Positions 22,005 through 34,150 are shown, numbered from the stretch's first letter. The stretch is DNA of 64,000 bases from Dactylellina haptotyla (GCA_031310005.1 CM062387.1:496001-560000), one strand, 5' to 3'. The notes: a model not told the origin generated them from the sequence alone. Numbers and translations: made by a program.

Positions 22005-22830
22005 CTCGCCGTTAAAGTATTAACACAATAGGTGCACTAGGGATTCTGAAGAATACAGGAAGATCAAAGTAGAGGACTTGGCAAGAGCCATTGGCATTGG
22101 CACAATTTATAGAAAGCCAGTTTCTTACAGATCGGCACTTCGAACGATCTTGCTTATGACGCCGAGACATTCTCAAATCAGGCGTTCTTACGGTGTTGTT
22201 GGAACTAGCACTCTTCGCGGCAGTTGTTGAGGCCGAATGAACATGTCGACCTGCATGCAGCTCTGCAGATGTACAGCTTTGAGACATTTCAACTGATTGC
22301 GTTGGGCTTTGGCAGACTTGTTAGCAAGCAAATTAGAACCGTGATGCTGGATCAAATAGGGTTTTAGAGAATCATAAGACTTTCAATGTAAGATCGGCGT
22401 CATCTTTATTATAAGGTGCATAAGTCTCCTTTTCCCGGAGGATTCTCGATCGAAGCAGCAAATTCGGGATCATATCTATCCATGGTGTGGCCTTCGAGCA
22501 TGATCTGCCAAAGAAGGTATCCAGGTGTCGCGGCTAACCTTTTTGGGACTAGCAGAGAGCATGTCGGGCTTGGGGAAATCGAAGTCAACTAGTGTTAACG
22601 CATGTTGTCAAAATTCAAGATCAGTATTAATAATGAAAAAGGATATGACGAATAGAAAAAAAATTCTATTATATGATTTGTATATACAACTATATTTACG
22701 AAATTGAAATTAAATGGGACCAGCCTACAGGTCGGTAAATGAACTGTTGATCCTACCCTACCAGCGGGAGGATGCGTGCCAGACGGCCGTTTTTAGTTCA
22801 TTATCGGACAGTCTACGATATTCGCACAGC
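22005..22830. other. intergenic, no supported gene
   Basis: Upstream of the O-methyltransferase and downstream of the next minus-strand gene. Small open frames (22012-22287, 22525-22707) have no recognisable features. Confidence 0.45.
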
Positions 22831-23476
22831 TCATTTTGGAACCCATTCGCCCTTCTGCCATTTGCCCTCTGTAGCTGAAACCCTATTCTTTGGAAGATTG
22901 CTCAAGAGGTCCTTATCGTCTTTCTGTTTCGCCTTATATTTATCACCCGACTTGATTACGTGCCAGGTCCCTGTGCTGAACGGCCGCTTGTCATCGGTAA
23001 CGATCCATTGTCTGAAGGTAGCATGATATTTAGCATCACTTTTACTCGTGTGGAATCCTTCTTTATCCAAATTGAAAAACTTGACGCCCCGCAATGAGTT
23101 AGTAAGCCAAAACCTATTTTAACGCGAAGAGGAATTGACTTACGTATTTTTTAGTTTTTAACGTTCCAGCGTCGTATAGTTTGTTGTTTTTGGCATTGTC
23201 ATCTATAATCGTCTTGAAGGCTGGGATCTGAAGGGCGACATTCTCCATCTCGGTTTTGACTGCCTGGTCTGCGTATTTGCGAAACCAAAGTCCGCCCCTA
23301 TCTTCGATGGTGCCTAATCCATAGGCGCCAGGGAAAGTTTGATCCGTCGAGGGAGTGTAGCCGCCGATTCCAGATCTGATTTCTAAGGTCCCGGTATTGT
23401 TTTTCCCGGGGTTACTGAGAGGGCTTGCGAGAGCCGAAGATGCGAGAACACCGAAAAGAAGGCCGGAGTATTTCAT
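22831..23476 (-). CDS. secreted protein of unknown function (193 aa)
   Basis: Two exons, 23144-23476 and 22831-23079, with a 64-bp intron (GTAAGT, TACTAAC branch, AAG end) and phase 0 junction. MKYSGLLFGVLASSALAS is a clear signal peptide. The mature part has one Asn glycosylation site early, no cysteines that I can see, and a Lys-rich, Trp-containing C-terminal half (FRQWIVTDDKRPF, GTWHVIKSGDKY, GKWQKGEW). I do not recognise the fold. The mix of aromatic beta-like segments and basic charge resembles small extracellular enzymes or nucleic-acid-binding secreted proteins, but no catalytic motif can be named. It lies next to the O-methyltransferase without evident link. Confidence 0.72.
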
Positions 23477-24321
23477 TTTGGGATGATGTTAGGTATTTCC
23501 TATTTGTATAAAGTTTATGGTTTCTGATGCGATGGATGATATCAAGCTGATTAGCAGGTGGAAATGTCATGTTTAAATAGAGATCGATATGGAGCTATAG
23601 AATATCTAGTTAAGACCACCCATTCTATGTTTTCGTTATCATCGGGAAGTTTGAGGGGATAAATCCCTACTCCGATGTCAGACTATCCCGAAGGGAATTT
23701 CCTTCTAGAAGCTCTCGAATATTCAGATTATTGAAATATGAAACGGGCTAATCTGGCCGACTCTGTACCTAACATCAGCCATTCTAGAAAAATATGAACG
23801 AAACGAGCTGATATAAATCTCGTAGAATAGTGCTACGAGAGTAACTGCCTCTTTTGAATCTGTAAAACGGTGACAACGTGATCCCTCGATACTGGCTCCC
23901 GCTATCCGCGACGTCGCATCATACTTCCAGAACATTACTTTGCATTACTATTCTTCCTTTGGCAACAGTCTAGCCAAATATGGTAATAGAGTGTTTCAAA
24001 ATTTCCCCTTTGAACCATCTGAGCGGGCTTTCGCCGCAACACTTCGTGGTAGTTTGAGATGCAACACCTGTACCCGCGTGCAGTAACTAGAGGCTAAAGA
24101 TGGGGTGAATACACAACCTTTATTTTAGTTGCTATATAGTTCCCGTGATATAAGCGCTCGCAGACACCAAGATGGTATTAATCTATTACATTATTGCATC
24201 GTAAAATGAAACCTGAGACTTAATAACCTAGTTCTAGTGATGTGACAGAATGCGACCGGTTACTACACTCGAACAATCAACGAAGACATTCCAGCTCCAT
24301 TGTAGTAAAAATTAAAATATA
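23477..24321. other. intergenic, AT-rich
   Basis: Promoter side of the 193-residue secreted protein and 3' side of the first pepsin-like gene. No open frame with a motif; no RNA gene recognised. Confidence 0.45.
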
Positions 24322-26033
24322 CTATCGAAATTTAAATTTCTGTACAAGAGAAGTGAATATTCTAACCCTCTTCAGTAACGATAGTTTCGGCGCCTTTGCC
24401 TCGTTAAACACAAAGTCGCCCTGCATTTCGAATATCTCCCCACCGCCCATCTCATGAATACCCCTAGTATTCGGCGGCGATGGTGCAACAAGGAGTGGTC
24501 CCTTTCTTCGTCTGTAACAGAAGAACACTCCACCAGCAAGTAATGCTATACCTACTAGTACGCCTACCACGATTCCCGCGATAGCTCCCGGCCCTATTTT
24601 CCGCTCGGATACTACAGTTGGGTCTGCAGTCAGGATACTAGAATTAGAGGGAATAGTAGCAGGAACACACTCGCTCGGCACAATAGGCACTATGTTCCTC
24701 TTCGAGATATCTAACTTTTCCACTTGCGCAGGGGCAAGGCTAAACGTATAATCATCATGATTAACCATCAGGTACGCTGCAGCCAAGAACGGCAATCCCA
24801 AAATCCCATACGAAGAAGTGTAAAGGTCCGTTGGCCCTGTTCTCAAAACGGTCGTGTTCACCGAGTTATCAGCGAACTTATATCCTTGACTCGTCGCATT
24901 CTTCTGGAAGGTCCACAATTGGTGGCCCGGAATCGAGATATTGACACCGTCAAAATGAAAAGTAAGCTGCATGGAATCTAAGTATCGCTGGAGCTGTTTA
25001 TCGCTTCTGTCAAGATATATGCGGCCGTCAAGGAGGGGGTCGAAGCGAGTGTCGTCGGTGAATGCGGGCGGGTCGTAGACGTCCAGTGCTTGGAGCATTT
25101 GAATTTTCGCCTCCCATTGGATGTCTACGCCGCGCTGACGCGGGTTAATGCACATGGGGAACCCGACAGAGTCTTCATAGAGTTCGAAGTCGCCGCCGAC
25201 GTGGGACATCGAGATGCCCTTTACAATGATGCGGAGGAGACAGGTGCCTTCGTCTATGTCGAGACGGTAATCGCTTTGCGGGAAGGTAACAAAGTCGGAT
25301 GTGAGGATAGATTTGTCGTAGCCGCCGAGGACGAGGAGGCCGTCCTGGGATGTCTCCTCAGTGACGCCATCCCAGCCGCCGAAGAAGCTGTATGATTTTG
25401 TCGCGATAAGTTCGCGGTTTTTGAGGTAATTCAGGATAGTGGATGAATTGGATAGCCCAACGTAGTTGTATAGATCCGGGCCATCAAATTCGCTGGCTAC
25501 CTCCCAGTAATTCTGGTGATCTGTTTTGAAGCTGGAGTTTCCCAAATTGAGAGCTTCGCCGTTATCACCTAATCGAAGGAGATCATAAGCTATCTGGGGT
25601 GTCACGTCATCCAATTTCCAGTAGTCTGCGCCATGGTACGTTTTTGATATATTGCCATCGAAGAACCCTCCGACCTCGATTTCACGATGTCGTACGTCTG
25701 GGCAATCTTCTGGTATATTTTCCACGCCTGTGCAGTTCTTCGGTATGCTTTTCGCATAAACCGATGCATTCTGGTGACTAAATCGTCCTACGTTAGCTTT
25801 GTATCCCGATTATGGGGAATTCTAAAGTGGTTTGATACTTACTTGACCGACGCAGCGAAATACTGTCCTCCTAGGATAAATGGCACCCCTACTGCAACCG
25901 GGCGGCCTGGCGAACCTAGTGTAACATTGCCGTAGCGAAGGGCTATGGGCACAGCCGAGCAGTTTAGGGCGCCGGCATTCTGGAGACGATTAAAAATCAG
26001 AAACAATGAAAAAAGAGTAATTCTCCAGGTCAT
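24322..26033 (-). CDS. membrane-anchored pepsin-like protein A, probably inactive (548 aa)
   Basis: Two exons, 25843-26033 and 24322-25777, joined in phase across a 65-bp intron (GTAAGT..TTTAG). A signal peptide (MTWRITLFSLFLIF...) is followed by an A1 aspartic-protease-like two-lobe region: VTLGSPGRPV, LLVLGGYDKSILTSDF, FHFDGVNISIPGHQLW and YGILGLPFLAAAYLMVNHDDYTFSLAPA are typical of fungal yapsin-like proteins. Residues 461-484 (AIAGIVVGVLVGIALLAGGV) form a transmembrane helix followed by the stop-transfer RRRK and a cytosolic tail of about 60 residues. The catalytic DTG motifs are missing: the first position reads around SVNHQNASV, the second CINPRQRG. Many N-x-S/T sites support a surface location. 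It is head-to-head with its paralog. I infer a binding or sensing role rather than proteolysis. Confidence 0.78.
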
Positions 26034-26999
26034 GATGAATCTCTCCTCTCACGAAGTAAAATGAGCCCAACCGGCAGCGGTCAAATTAGGGGGCCGAGCG
26101 TGGCTAATACGATCGAAGTTCATGGGTCAATCTTGTAAATATATAACCACCCAGCCTAAGTTCTTGGACCACGGAGCAATGTGCGAGCCGATGGTATCTT
26201 TATGGACCACACCAACTGCAAGCCAAAACTCCTGCGTCTAAGAATACGATCACAATTCCAAGAAAACCGGTTAACCGGATATTGTCCAAAACAGACCCCA
26301 AGAACCCACGCAAGGTACCACGGAAAACATCCCAGCGGTTAACGTTATCTTTGGTATCACCAACAACACAAAGATGCATCTGACAGAGCCCGCCAATCAG
26401 ACCCTCTAAGCTGGCGCTCTCGTCAGGGGATCCCGCAGGGATTTGCGGCCCGTCAGGCACTCAAATAGCACAGCCCGCAGAGAGACTTATCCTATTCCGT
26501 GCTAGCCTGTTGGTCTTCTCGGGCGCCAGCGCGGCACAGTAAACGATCAGACACTGATAGTGGCAAGGCGTAGGCCGTATTGTTCAATCTTTCCTTTTGT
26601 TATTATCCAGGTCGCATATCCTATTGGACTGCGGCCGGGTCGGGAGTCATCAGCACACTGGATTTTGTAGATTCCGGTTGGCCGGTTTGTAACAAGCCCA
26701 TTTTACCGTGCCGCCGGTGAGATGCAGATGTGCATGTGTATACGAGGTTTTGACATTTTCGAAACATTGCATTGGGATTGTTCGTGTAAGACGACAATGA
26801 GATTATATTTTAGCGTACCCGTCCTGCGTGGCTTTTTCGTTTGACTAGTGCTGCATCTATTGTTCTTCTATTCATCTCCTCAATTCGGCGTTGTGAAGCT
26901 TCTAGTCTTCTCAGCAGTTCTGAGGTCTAGTGGCGAGACTGCTTGGAGTGCAAAAAAGCATGCCATAACTTCGAAAACCGTCAAGTTGTGCTAGACAGC
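26034..26999. promoter_or_regulatory. shared upstream region of the two divergent pepsin-like genes
   Basis: 966 bases between the start codons of the two paralogs, which point away from each other. The layout allows shared control, but I can name no operator. A small minus-strand open frame (26200-26460) has no recognisable motif. Confidence 0.4.
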
Positions 27000-28986
27000 A
27001 TGGCCACCAGTAGGGTTATTTTATCATGGTTCTCGGTCTTCCTCGTTGTATTATTGTCTACCGCGGGCGCGATGAAATGCGGCGAGGGAGTCTACCCGAT
27101 ACCGATATACAACACCTCGCTGCGAAGCGAAGTTGGCGATCGCTTGAACATCTATGGCCTCGACATGACCCTCGGCGAGCAGCAATTCGTCCCGTTTGTG
27201 AAGTAAGTTCTTAAAATCTTTAGGCAAAAAAAATTTACGTTAGTCATCATACTAAACATTCCATTTTCCCTTTAAACAGACTGAATGCGGCAGACATCCA
27301 CGTCAAAAGCGCCGACAAATCCTGCGTCGGTCTCACAGCGCAAGACATACCATCCCGCTGCATCCCTAACGTGAATTCCGGGATTTCAGGTATCTTGCGT
27401 AAAGAATACCTCCTTCGCGGTTTATACGACGGCAAGATATGGGCCGGTTACTCGGGTCCAAATCCCTGGGACAACCAAGACACCGGCGCCAGCTTCTCAG
27501 GAAACGATGATATAGAATTCAGCATTACAGGTGCACCGGGATCTGTGACTTTACGTAATCTGACGTTCAGATCGGAGTATAACACTTTCGGCGGCAGCAC
27601 GCCCGCGAATTTAGACGCTTACACAGATAGAGACTGGATGCCCGCTTACATTGGCTTAAATAAAGAATCGCTGATGTTGAAAGAACTAAGCGCGAATCAT
27701 AGCCTGTCCAGTCTGACATGGGGTTTTAGTAATGGCTGGCGGCCGGAACCGGCGGGAACACAGTTTGGATCGCTGGTGCTGGGCGGGTACGATCAGAATA
27801 TGGTCGGTGGCAATTTTGTAAACTACCCCATGTCGACGACGAACACGCTGGATAGGTGCCAGTACCAAGTTCTCGCGACAAATATGTATATCAAGGCACA
27901 GAATAATGCGACAACGGTGGAAGTTTCCACGCAGCTGTCGGATTTGAATACGGGTGGATTCCTGGTATGCGTGGACCCGTCATACGAGGCCATCCAGATA
28001 CCGCAGATCGTTAGAAAGCGGTTACTTCTGCAATTACAGCAAACTGGGCAGTTGAAGAATAAATTGCAGAGTATAGAAAGTGGCAAGGGGGTTGGTATCA
28101 GAAATACGGATATGGAAAAGTACGAAAATTACCCAATGTTACCTATAATATATCCTCGATCTAACTGACGAGTATTAGACTCGGTAACGTCGATATAACG
28201 TTCACTTTCGGCACTTACAACATCACCATACCACACCAACATCTCATGCATCCAGCTAGGAACATCACCGAAGACGGGCTGGAGCTCGACCCGAGCCTGC
28301 TAGACTGGCAAGTTATGGATGTTTACGACGCATCTTACCAGGAGAAAATTTACGTCAACGAAAACCCGGTCATCTTTGGCTACCCGTTCCTATCGTCGGC
28401 ATATCTTTTTGTAAGCCACGAGAACGACACGTTTAGCATCGCACCTGCAGCAAAAACTCATCAAGAAGTGTATAGTCCTTCTCTGGTGCCCGTTTACGCT
28501 GAGCCTTGCGCACCGGATGATACCACAATACTGAAATTACAGGGAGATAATAAATTGAAACCCGCTGCAATCGGCGGAATCAGTGCCGGCGTTGTCGTCG
28601 TGATTATTGGCTGCTGGATGCTGGGATGTATAATCTGGGCGAAGAGGCAGCATAAAAAGAAAACATTCCCATCGCCGCCATCATTTGAACAACTGGAGGC
28701 GGATAGTAGAGAAGTGAAAGTCGAGAGGTATGAAGCGGATAGTAAGCCTGTCATACCTGTATTTGAGGCGGATATAGTAGAGGAAGCGATACCTTGGGAG
28801 TTACAGGGGAGTGACCCGCCGGCAGAACTGCCTGGTGATTTTGGCGGGGAGGAGTTGGAGGGTTGTACGGTTATATTGGAGACTACTGAGAGCACTGCAG
28901 ATAGCACTGAGACGGCGGAGAGGACGCGAGTATCATTTGTTTACAATAGTGGTGTTTTGGGAGTTTTGACGGATCGTCTTCGATAA
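27000..28986 (+). CDS. membrane-anchored pepsin-like protein B, probably inactive (616 aa)
   Basis: Three exons: 27000-27202, 27280-28119, 28179-28986, phase kept throughout. I chose ATG 27000 since MATSRVILSWFSVFLVVLLS is a signal peptide. The pepsin-like landmarks are TLGEQQFVPFV, FGSLVLGGYDQNMVGGNF, ITFTFGTYNITIPHQHL and VIFGYPFLSSAYLFVSHENDTFSIAPA. The first catalytic DTGSS position reads KLNAAD and the second CVDPSYEA, so the first Asp is lost and the second motif is altered. A TM helix lies at about 477-501 (AAIGGISAGVVVVIIGCWML), then WAKRQHKKK and a 110-residue acidic tail. Paralog of the divergent gene at 24322-26033: same signal, lobes, TM and lost active site, but a longer tail. 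Confidence 0.78.
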
Positions 28987-29196
28987 GAGGAAAGTGCACA
29001 CAAGTTAACAATATACCCGCTCTTTGTATAACGTGCCCTTATGTTTCGTGAACATCCAACTTTTGTTCCCTTAAACGAAATCGATAAGAACGAATAAGTC
29101 AAATCCCTCTTTATCAGTATACCTTGAGAATAAGGCCGGGCATCTAACCATTATAGTGTTGTACGTATCTTCCAAAGAGTGGAGAGAAGGTATATA

Positions 29197-30219
29197 TCAA
29201 AAAACACGAATATAACCAACTTCTTGCTGCTGGTAGCATCTTTGTCGGGTTCGTTCCGAGCTCATAGACCACTCTAGAGGGAGGTAAATGTGACAGTCAT
29301 TCCACCAACTTATAAAAGCCTTGACGTTCAACCCAATACCAAACTTCATTTTGATCACTGGCCTCCATATGGAACAGTTCTCGCGTGCATCATCCACTTC
29401 AAATGCATTCCAGATGCTCTGCCGGCGGGCGTAAATGGGGAATGTATTGAAGAGACGAGTATAAATGTCCGCAGTGTATCTCTTAGGGGCCCGCTCACGC
29501 TCCGCTTTCATGACCGCCCTGGCAGCTTCTTCTGTCTCGAAGGTTTCTAGTAGGCGAAGACAGATCTCTGGGATGGCGGCGTGATATCCGTTCAGAGGGA
29601 GATCTCTTTTTGGGGTACGTAGGAGTTCGCGATAGCGGTAGAGGACTATTTTTGAGATTTGAGTGAGGAAGTGGTTCATTGTGATGCCTGCGCTGCCTTC
29701 AGCGGCATCGATGATAGTTTGGTCGCAATAGAAGCTGTTGATGCCGACACCCAGTTGGCTGATTGGTGGGCGCGTGATATAAGTGTCATCTGGGAAGATC
29801 GGGGCACATGTGGCATCGTATGGATTTCCCCTTGTGGAGCGGCGGTCGATGTGTAGTGTTTCTATCCACATTTTGTGCACGGCCCGTTCGAGAAACGGGT
29901 GGAGCACGAGGATATTCGAATTAGAGTGATTAGGGAGGTGATGTTGGATTCGTGGGTCTTCAAGGCTCTGGGGAGTAACGGAGCTCGAGTGACGAAAAGT
30001 GACCCACTTGAGGATTGGAGAGTTCCTGATGATCTCGTCGAAGTCTCTACTAACTTGACGGAGAGGCATGATGTCTCGGAAACGGAGATTCAGGAGGATG
30101 TTCTCTAGTATCTCGGCAATCTCGAAGACTTTCGCACTTGCGGACGAGACTCGAGCTGGCATGTGGGGAAGAGCATTGGAAGATGCAGGTTGATGGGAGA
30201 CATAGCCTGAAGAAGCCAT
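29197..30219 (-). CDS. F-box protein 5 (340 aa)
   Basis: Intronless, convergent with pepsin-like gene B (210 bases between stops). The F-box is at about residues 29-76 (VFEIAEILENILLNLRFRDIMPL, RQVSRDFDEIIRNSPILKW). The rest is mostly helical-looking with Arg-rich segments and lacks the EPYD motif of proteins 1, 2 and 4. Near residue 300 it has MKFGIGLNVKAFISWWND. ATG 30219 is the first in frame after a stop. SCF adaptor role from the F-box only. Confidence 0.82.
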   Translation of the reverse strand: MASSGYVSHQPASSNALPHMPARVSSASAKVFEIAEILENILLNLRFRDIMPLRQVSRDFDEIIRNSPILKWVTFRHSSSVTPQSLEDPRIQHHLPNHSNSNILVLHPFLERAVHKMWIETLHIDRRSTRGNPYDATCAPIFPDDTYITRPPISQLGVGINSFYCDQTIIDAAEGSAGITMNHFLTQISKIVLYRYRELLRTPKRDLPLNGYHAAIPEICLRLLETFETEEAARAVMKAERERAPKRYTADIYTRLFNTFPIYARRQSIWNAFEVDDARENCSIWRPVIKMKFGIGLNVKAFISWWNDCHIYLPLEWSMSSERTRQRCYQQQEVGYIRVF

Positions 30220-30390
30220 CGTGGGTAATGCTGTGTAGATGACCGAGAGTATCTAGCAGGTCGAAGCAGATGAAGAGGTGAAGTTCAAGCTTTAATGATG
30301 AAGATGTCAAGATGAGTTTGGTAGTCACAATAAACGACGAAATAAAAGCAATTGCACAGAATTATAAATGACGATATAAAATTGCCCTCT

Positions 30391-32523
30391 TCACCAGTCA
30401 CCAGCCATACCCTGCTGCACCTTCACCCCCACATCTTCCTCCTCCCCCTCCTTCGAACTCCACACTCTCCTACCGCCAATCCAAGTCTCCAGAACATCTA
30501 CCCTCCTCAAATCGACACTCTCATCATACAAATCCTTATCAAGAACAACCCAATCCGCCCACCCACCGCTCTGTATCTTCCCCACCCCATACTTCTCCAA
30601 CCATCCTCCATGCCCAGCATTCCTCCCAAACCCTCTCACAGCATCTATCCTCTCCACCTTCTCCTCCTCCCAGAGCATATCCCGTTCACAAGTATCTTTA
30701 TTAGGATTACACCTCGTCGTGGCAGCATACATCCCATGTAACGGTGCCGCCGGCTCAACAGGAAAGTCGGATCCGAAAACAGGAAGTAACCTCTCCGGAT
30801 GCTCGCGTGTCGGGAAGAGAGATTTCATACGGTAAGCCGAATGGCGCGTTCTATCGTCTCCGAGGCGGGTGATGGCGTATGCCATATCGCTTGTTGCGTG
30901 AGTAGGTTGGATTGATGCGATGACTTTGAGGGACTGTAGGCGAGGTTGGTCTTCCGGGTTCTATACGTATACCGTCGTTAGAGAATACGGAATGGATGGT
31001 GAGTTGGGGGGAGAAAAATACTATTATCTGAGCATGTTCGAGTCGTAATCTACGGTCTTCTGCCATATCAGGGTGTAACAGCATTGCTGTTTCGAAAGCG
31101 TTCAGGGCAGCGCGGTTTGCAGCGTCCCCGATGGCGTGGATGTTAACTTGCCAGTCGTTGCTGAACCACTATATTCACACGTATTAATATATAGAGTAAC
31201 AGGGGTTTTAAAGAGCCGTACTTGGGTAGCGACTTTCGCTAGTTCCGTACTATTGATAAGCATAGTTCCTCTTGTCGGCTTATCCTCATAAGGCTCAATC
31301 AGAGCCGCGCCCCAAGATCCCAATGCACCGTCTACACCTCGTTAGTCTGTAACCTATATCTTTGCATGCGAAGCTCATACCTGCAAACAGCTTGACCGCC
31401 CTTAAAATGAACGTATCTTCCTTCTTCACTACGTTGATTTTCTCCACTTCACAAAACGTATTCCGCTTTGCGCACTCAACCATCCCGTAAACCCTCATAC
31501 CTAACTTCCCCGTCTCCGCGAGTCTCTTATAAACGGGAACTTCATTTATCGCGGTGGCAGCATCCATAACCCCGACAAGGCCGACTTTATGTAACGACGG
31601 CACGGCTGTCTTGATGTACGTTTCTATATCCTTTTCAGTGGTAGGCGGCATCAAAGGTAAGATTAAATCCATAGCGTTGTCGCAGAAGACGCCCTCGGTG
31701 GGGATTTCACCGCCGGGAGGGGCTGCTGGTAGTGGGGAAGGGAGCAGTCGAAGTACAGCGTTTGACACCCAGACGCAATGCACATCCACCCTAGTGACGT
31801 AAATGTATAGGTCCAATAGCATTGGGTGGGCCAATTGCTCCTATGTATATCATCAATCGGAGTTTAAATCGGAAAGGGTCATCCGGAGAACGCACAGCTG
31901 TGGGCATCTTGCCACCGAAATACGCTTGATCCCAACCGGTACCTTGGATCCATTGGTCGCGGCTGCCGTATGTAGGGTGTGCCTTGGCGTATGCCAGGAT
32001 CGAATTGATCACTTCTGGCATATTTTGATTATATAGCTGCTTCTCATCAGTCATTGGTTTTATAGTTAAAGGGGAGGCTACATACTATAACACCTTCTTC
32101 CATCTTTCCATAATCCACAATGTGCCCTATATATACCCTTTATCAATTCTAGTCCTCCTGATTTATCGAATGGGGCTTACCGTGTCCATCCCAAAACCCA
32201 GGCATAACCCACCCGTCAACATCCACTATCTTCCCCCGCCGTGCTTCCGGAACATCGCTTCTCTCTTTCCAGACTGACCCGAACACGCCATCTACGGAAA
32301 CTTCAAAGCAGGTCGCCATATCAGGCACCCTGGAGAACTCATCTTCCGTGGAAGTATACACTCTTCCGGGCGCATTCGTGCAATAGAGACTGCTTTTATC
32401 CAATGCAGCAACATATACCGGCAACCAGGACACCCAGCCATTCCCCGTAAGGTACGCTTTATACGACGCGTACGTCAACGCCGCGATAACAGCCGCGAAT
32501 AAGTTCCTGTTCACTTCCACCAT
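30391..32523 (-). CDS. amidohydrolase family 3 (YtcJ-like) protein with N-terminal membrane anchor (603 aa)
   Basis: Seven exons on the minus strand: 32181-32523, 32086-32126, 31896-32036, 31381-31840, 31222-31331, 31022-31168, 30391-30960. All junctions are in phase and rebuild unbroken family motifs. Start ATG 32523; residues 6-25 are a hydrophobic anchor or signal (LFAAVIAALTYASYKAYLTG). Metal-dependent hydrolase of the urease/amidohydrolase superfamily. HxH is complete in GFWDGHGHIVDYG (His114, His116), formed across intron 1. KLFADGALGSWG carries the Lys, NIHAIGDAAN and RLEHAQI carry the two later His, and FGSDFPVEP carries the catalytic Asp. Substrate unknown; family members act on amides, carbamates or N-formyl groups. 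The third exon start (CAG|CTA, 49-bp intron) is the least certain junction. Divergent from the GNAT gene. Confidence 0.9.
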
Positions 32524-33013
32524 GGTGTGCACAGCAATAATATACCACACAGCCTTGCGTTGTTAGTCGCGAAAAGGAAAGCACCCGGAAACGGAAGTCT
32601 TCTGGAACCCGCACCAGCAAAAGACGGCTTAATTGTCGAGTGGAATCTCTTAGTCAGCGTAGTGGATAAGTTCTGCGTCGAAACCACCGAAAATAAGCGT
32701 AAGGTTGGCTACGGTGGGTTTCGTTTGGTTTCAGGTCGGCCTTCTGCGAGGTAGCATCCAGCGTGGGTTTCTGGTTAGATTCTGAAAATCTTTCCTGGCC
32801 CGATTGCAGTTTACCGCCCTTCTGCTCGACCGGGATTGTATGTCACCCAGCGGACATTTTTTGGTGACTCAATCCCATTGGACATTCGAGCAGGGCTGGC
32901 AAAGTTCGCTCCTGAAGACGATATAAAGCCGTCCTCGCTGGGATAAAGTACATCTGCCCGGATAACCAATCAATACCGTCTACCAAGAGATTTCGAGAGG
33001 CCGTCTGCACGGA
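32524..33013. promoter_or_regulatory. shared upstream region of amidohydrolase and GNAT genes
   Basis: 490 bases between two divergent start codons (32523 minus, 33014 plus). Sharing of control elements is possible; I recognise no specific site or TATA box. Confidence 0.35.
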
Positions 33014-34098
33014 ATGGCATCTCCTGCCGTGTCTGCCGCTCCCGTCGGCCAAAGCCAGATCACTCTGAAAATTACCACACAACACAACGCACATCCCGGT
33101 CTCACGGATCGGTTGATGGATATCGTGACCGCGGCGTTCGCTGAGGACCAGAGTTTCTGTTGGCGGTATCCTGAGAGGAAGAAGTATCCTGCCCACGATA
33201 GGCATTTATACTGGCGGTATCTCGGGGCTGAGTTGCTGGATCCGAGTGTTTATGTCGTTGTTGCTTATCTGAAGGATAATGGGAAGGAGGTGCCCGTTGG
33301 GTATTCTACCTGGGAGAGGAGGGGCGACGGAAAGGAAACAGAGGCGAAGGCGAGGGATACTTGGTTACAGCGTAAGTTATACCACCTTTCTTTTATTTAT
33401 TTTCGAGACAAAAATACTGGTGGATGGAGATGGTTGATGGGGGAATACGGTATATCCTTTTCATACCGTCAAGATGTATTTTTTGTGATATACAGATATA
33501 TTTCTTTCAAATTTCTCGACCAAACGCCAGCACCTAAAAAGAAGAAGGAGATGGGAAACAAAAGAAACAACAATGGGGTTAAAAAGGAAAGTAATGAAAA
33601 TGTAAAAAGGAAGCCGTGCTAACAAACACCCGCGCCGGTATGTACACAAAAACAACAGGCTCCGAACGCTATCTATTCGCCCTCCAAGAACGCGTCTACT
33701 CCACCCTCTTCCCCAACCCGGCCGCCTACCAGCCCGCCATCGACCTCATGCGCCAGTCCTTCGCCAGCACGGACGAAGAACTCGCCGCCCTCCCCGGATT
33801 CGAAAAGTACTTACACCTAAACATCTTAGTCGTCGACCCATCGTACCAGCGGCGAGGGATTGGCGAGGCCCTGGTGAAATGGGGGGTTGAGAAAGTCAAA
33901 CGAGAAAACATGCCCGCCGCGCTAGAGGCCAGCCGGGCAGGGAAGAGGGTATATTCGAAATGCGGGTTCCAAGAACTGAAAATAATTGACGCCTTCCACC
34001 CTTCTGAAGATAGACCGTGGGTGGAAGGAATGCACTGCCACGAACAAGGGTGCGCGTTTGCCATGGGTACTGTAATGACGTTCCAACCTTCCAGCTAG
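33014..34098 (+). CDS. GNAT-family N-acetyltransferase (265 aa)
   Basis: Two exons, 33014-33371 and 33659-34098. The 287-bp intron (GTAAGT..acaacag, GCTAAC branch at 33618) is far longer than others here. The product transfers acetyl from acetyl-CoA to an amine. Exon 1 holds the first strands and helices (LTDRLMDIVTAAFAED, PVGYSTWERRG). Exon 2 holds the acetyl-CoA site: LNILVVDPSYQRRGIGEALV (Q/R-x-x-G-x-G at about residues 183-188), then the terminal SKCGFQELK beta-bulge region. It resembles fungal stand-alone GNATs near secondary-metabolism or detoxification genes. Unspliced, exon 1 reads into 84 extra Lys/Asn-rich residues from the intron, which I reject. Substrate unknown. Confidence 0.85.
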
Positions 34099-34150
34099 CC
34101 CGTCTTTCTTTTCTATCCCCTTTTCATATCCGCCTTCTTCATCGTGTAAT

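Noticed and set aside
20641-23476. Secondary-metabolite cluster around the O-methyltransferase
   Set aside because: No backbone synthase, P450, transporter or pathway regulator within the surrounding 10 kb. The neighbours are secreted proteins.
30352-30741. 129-codon plus-strand Pro/His-rich frame
   Set aside because: It is the antisense shadow of the last amidohydrolase exon, whose protein motifs are conserved.
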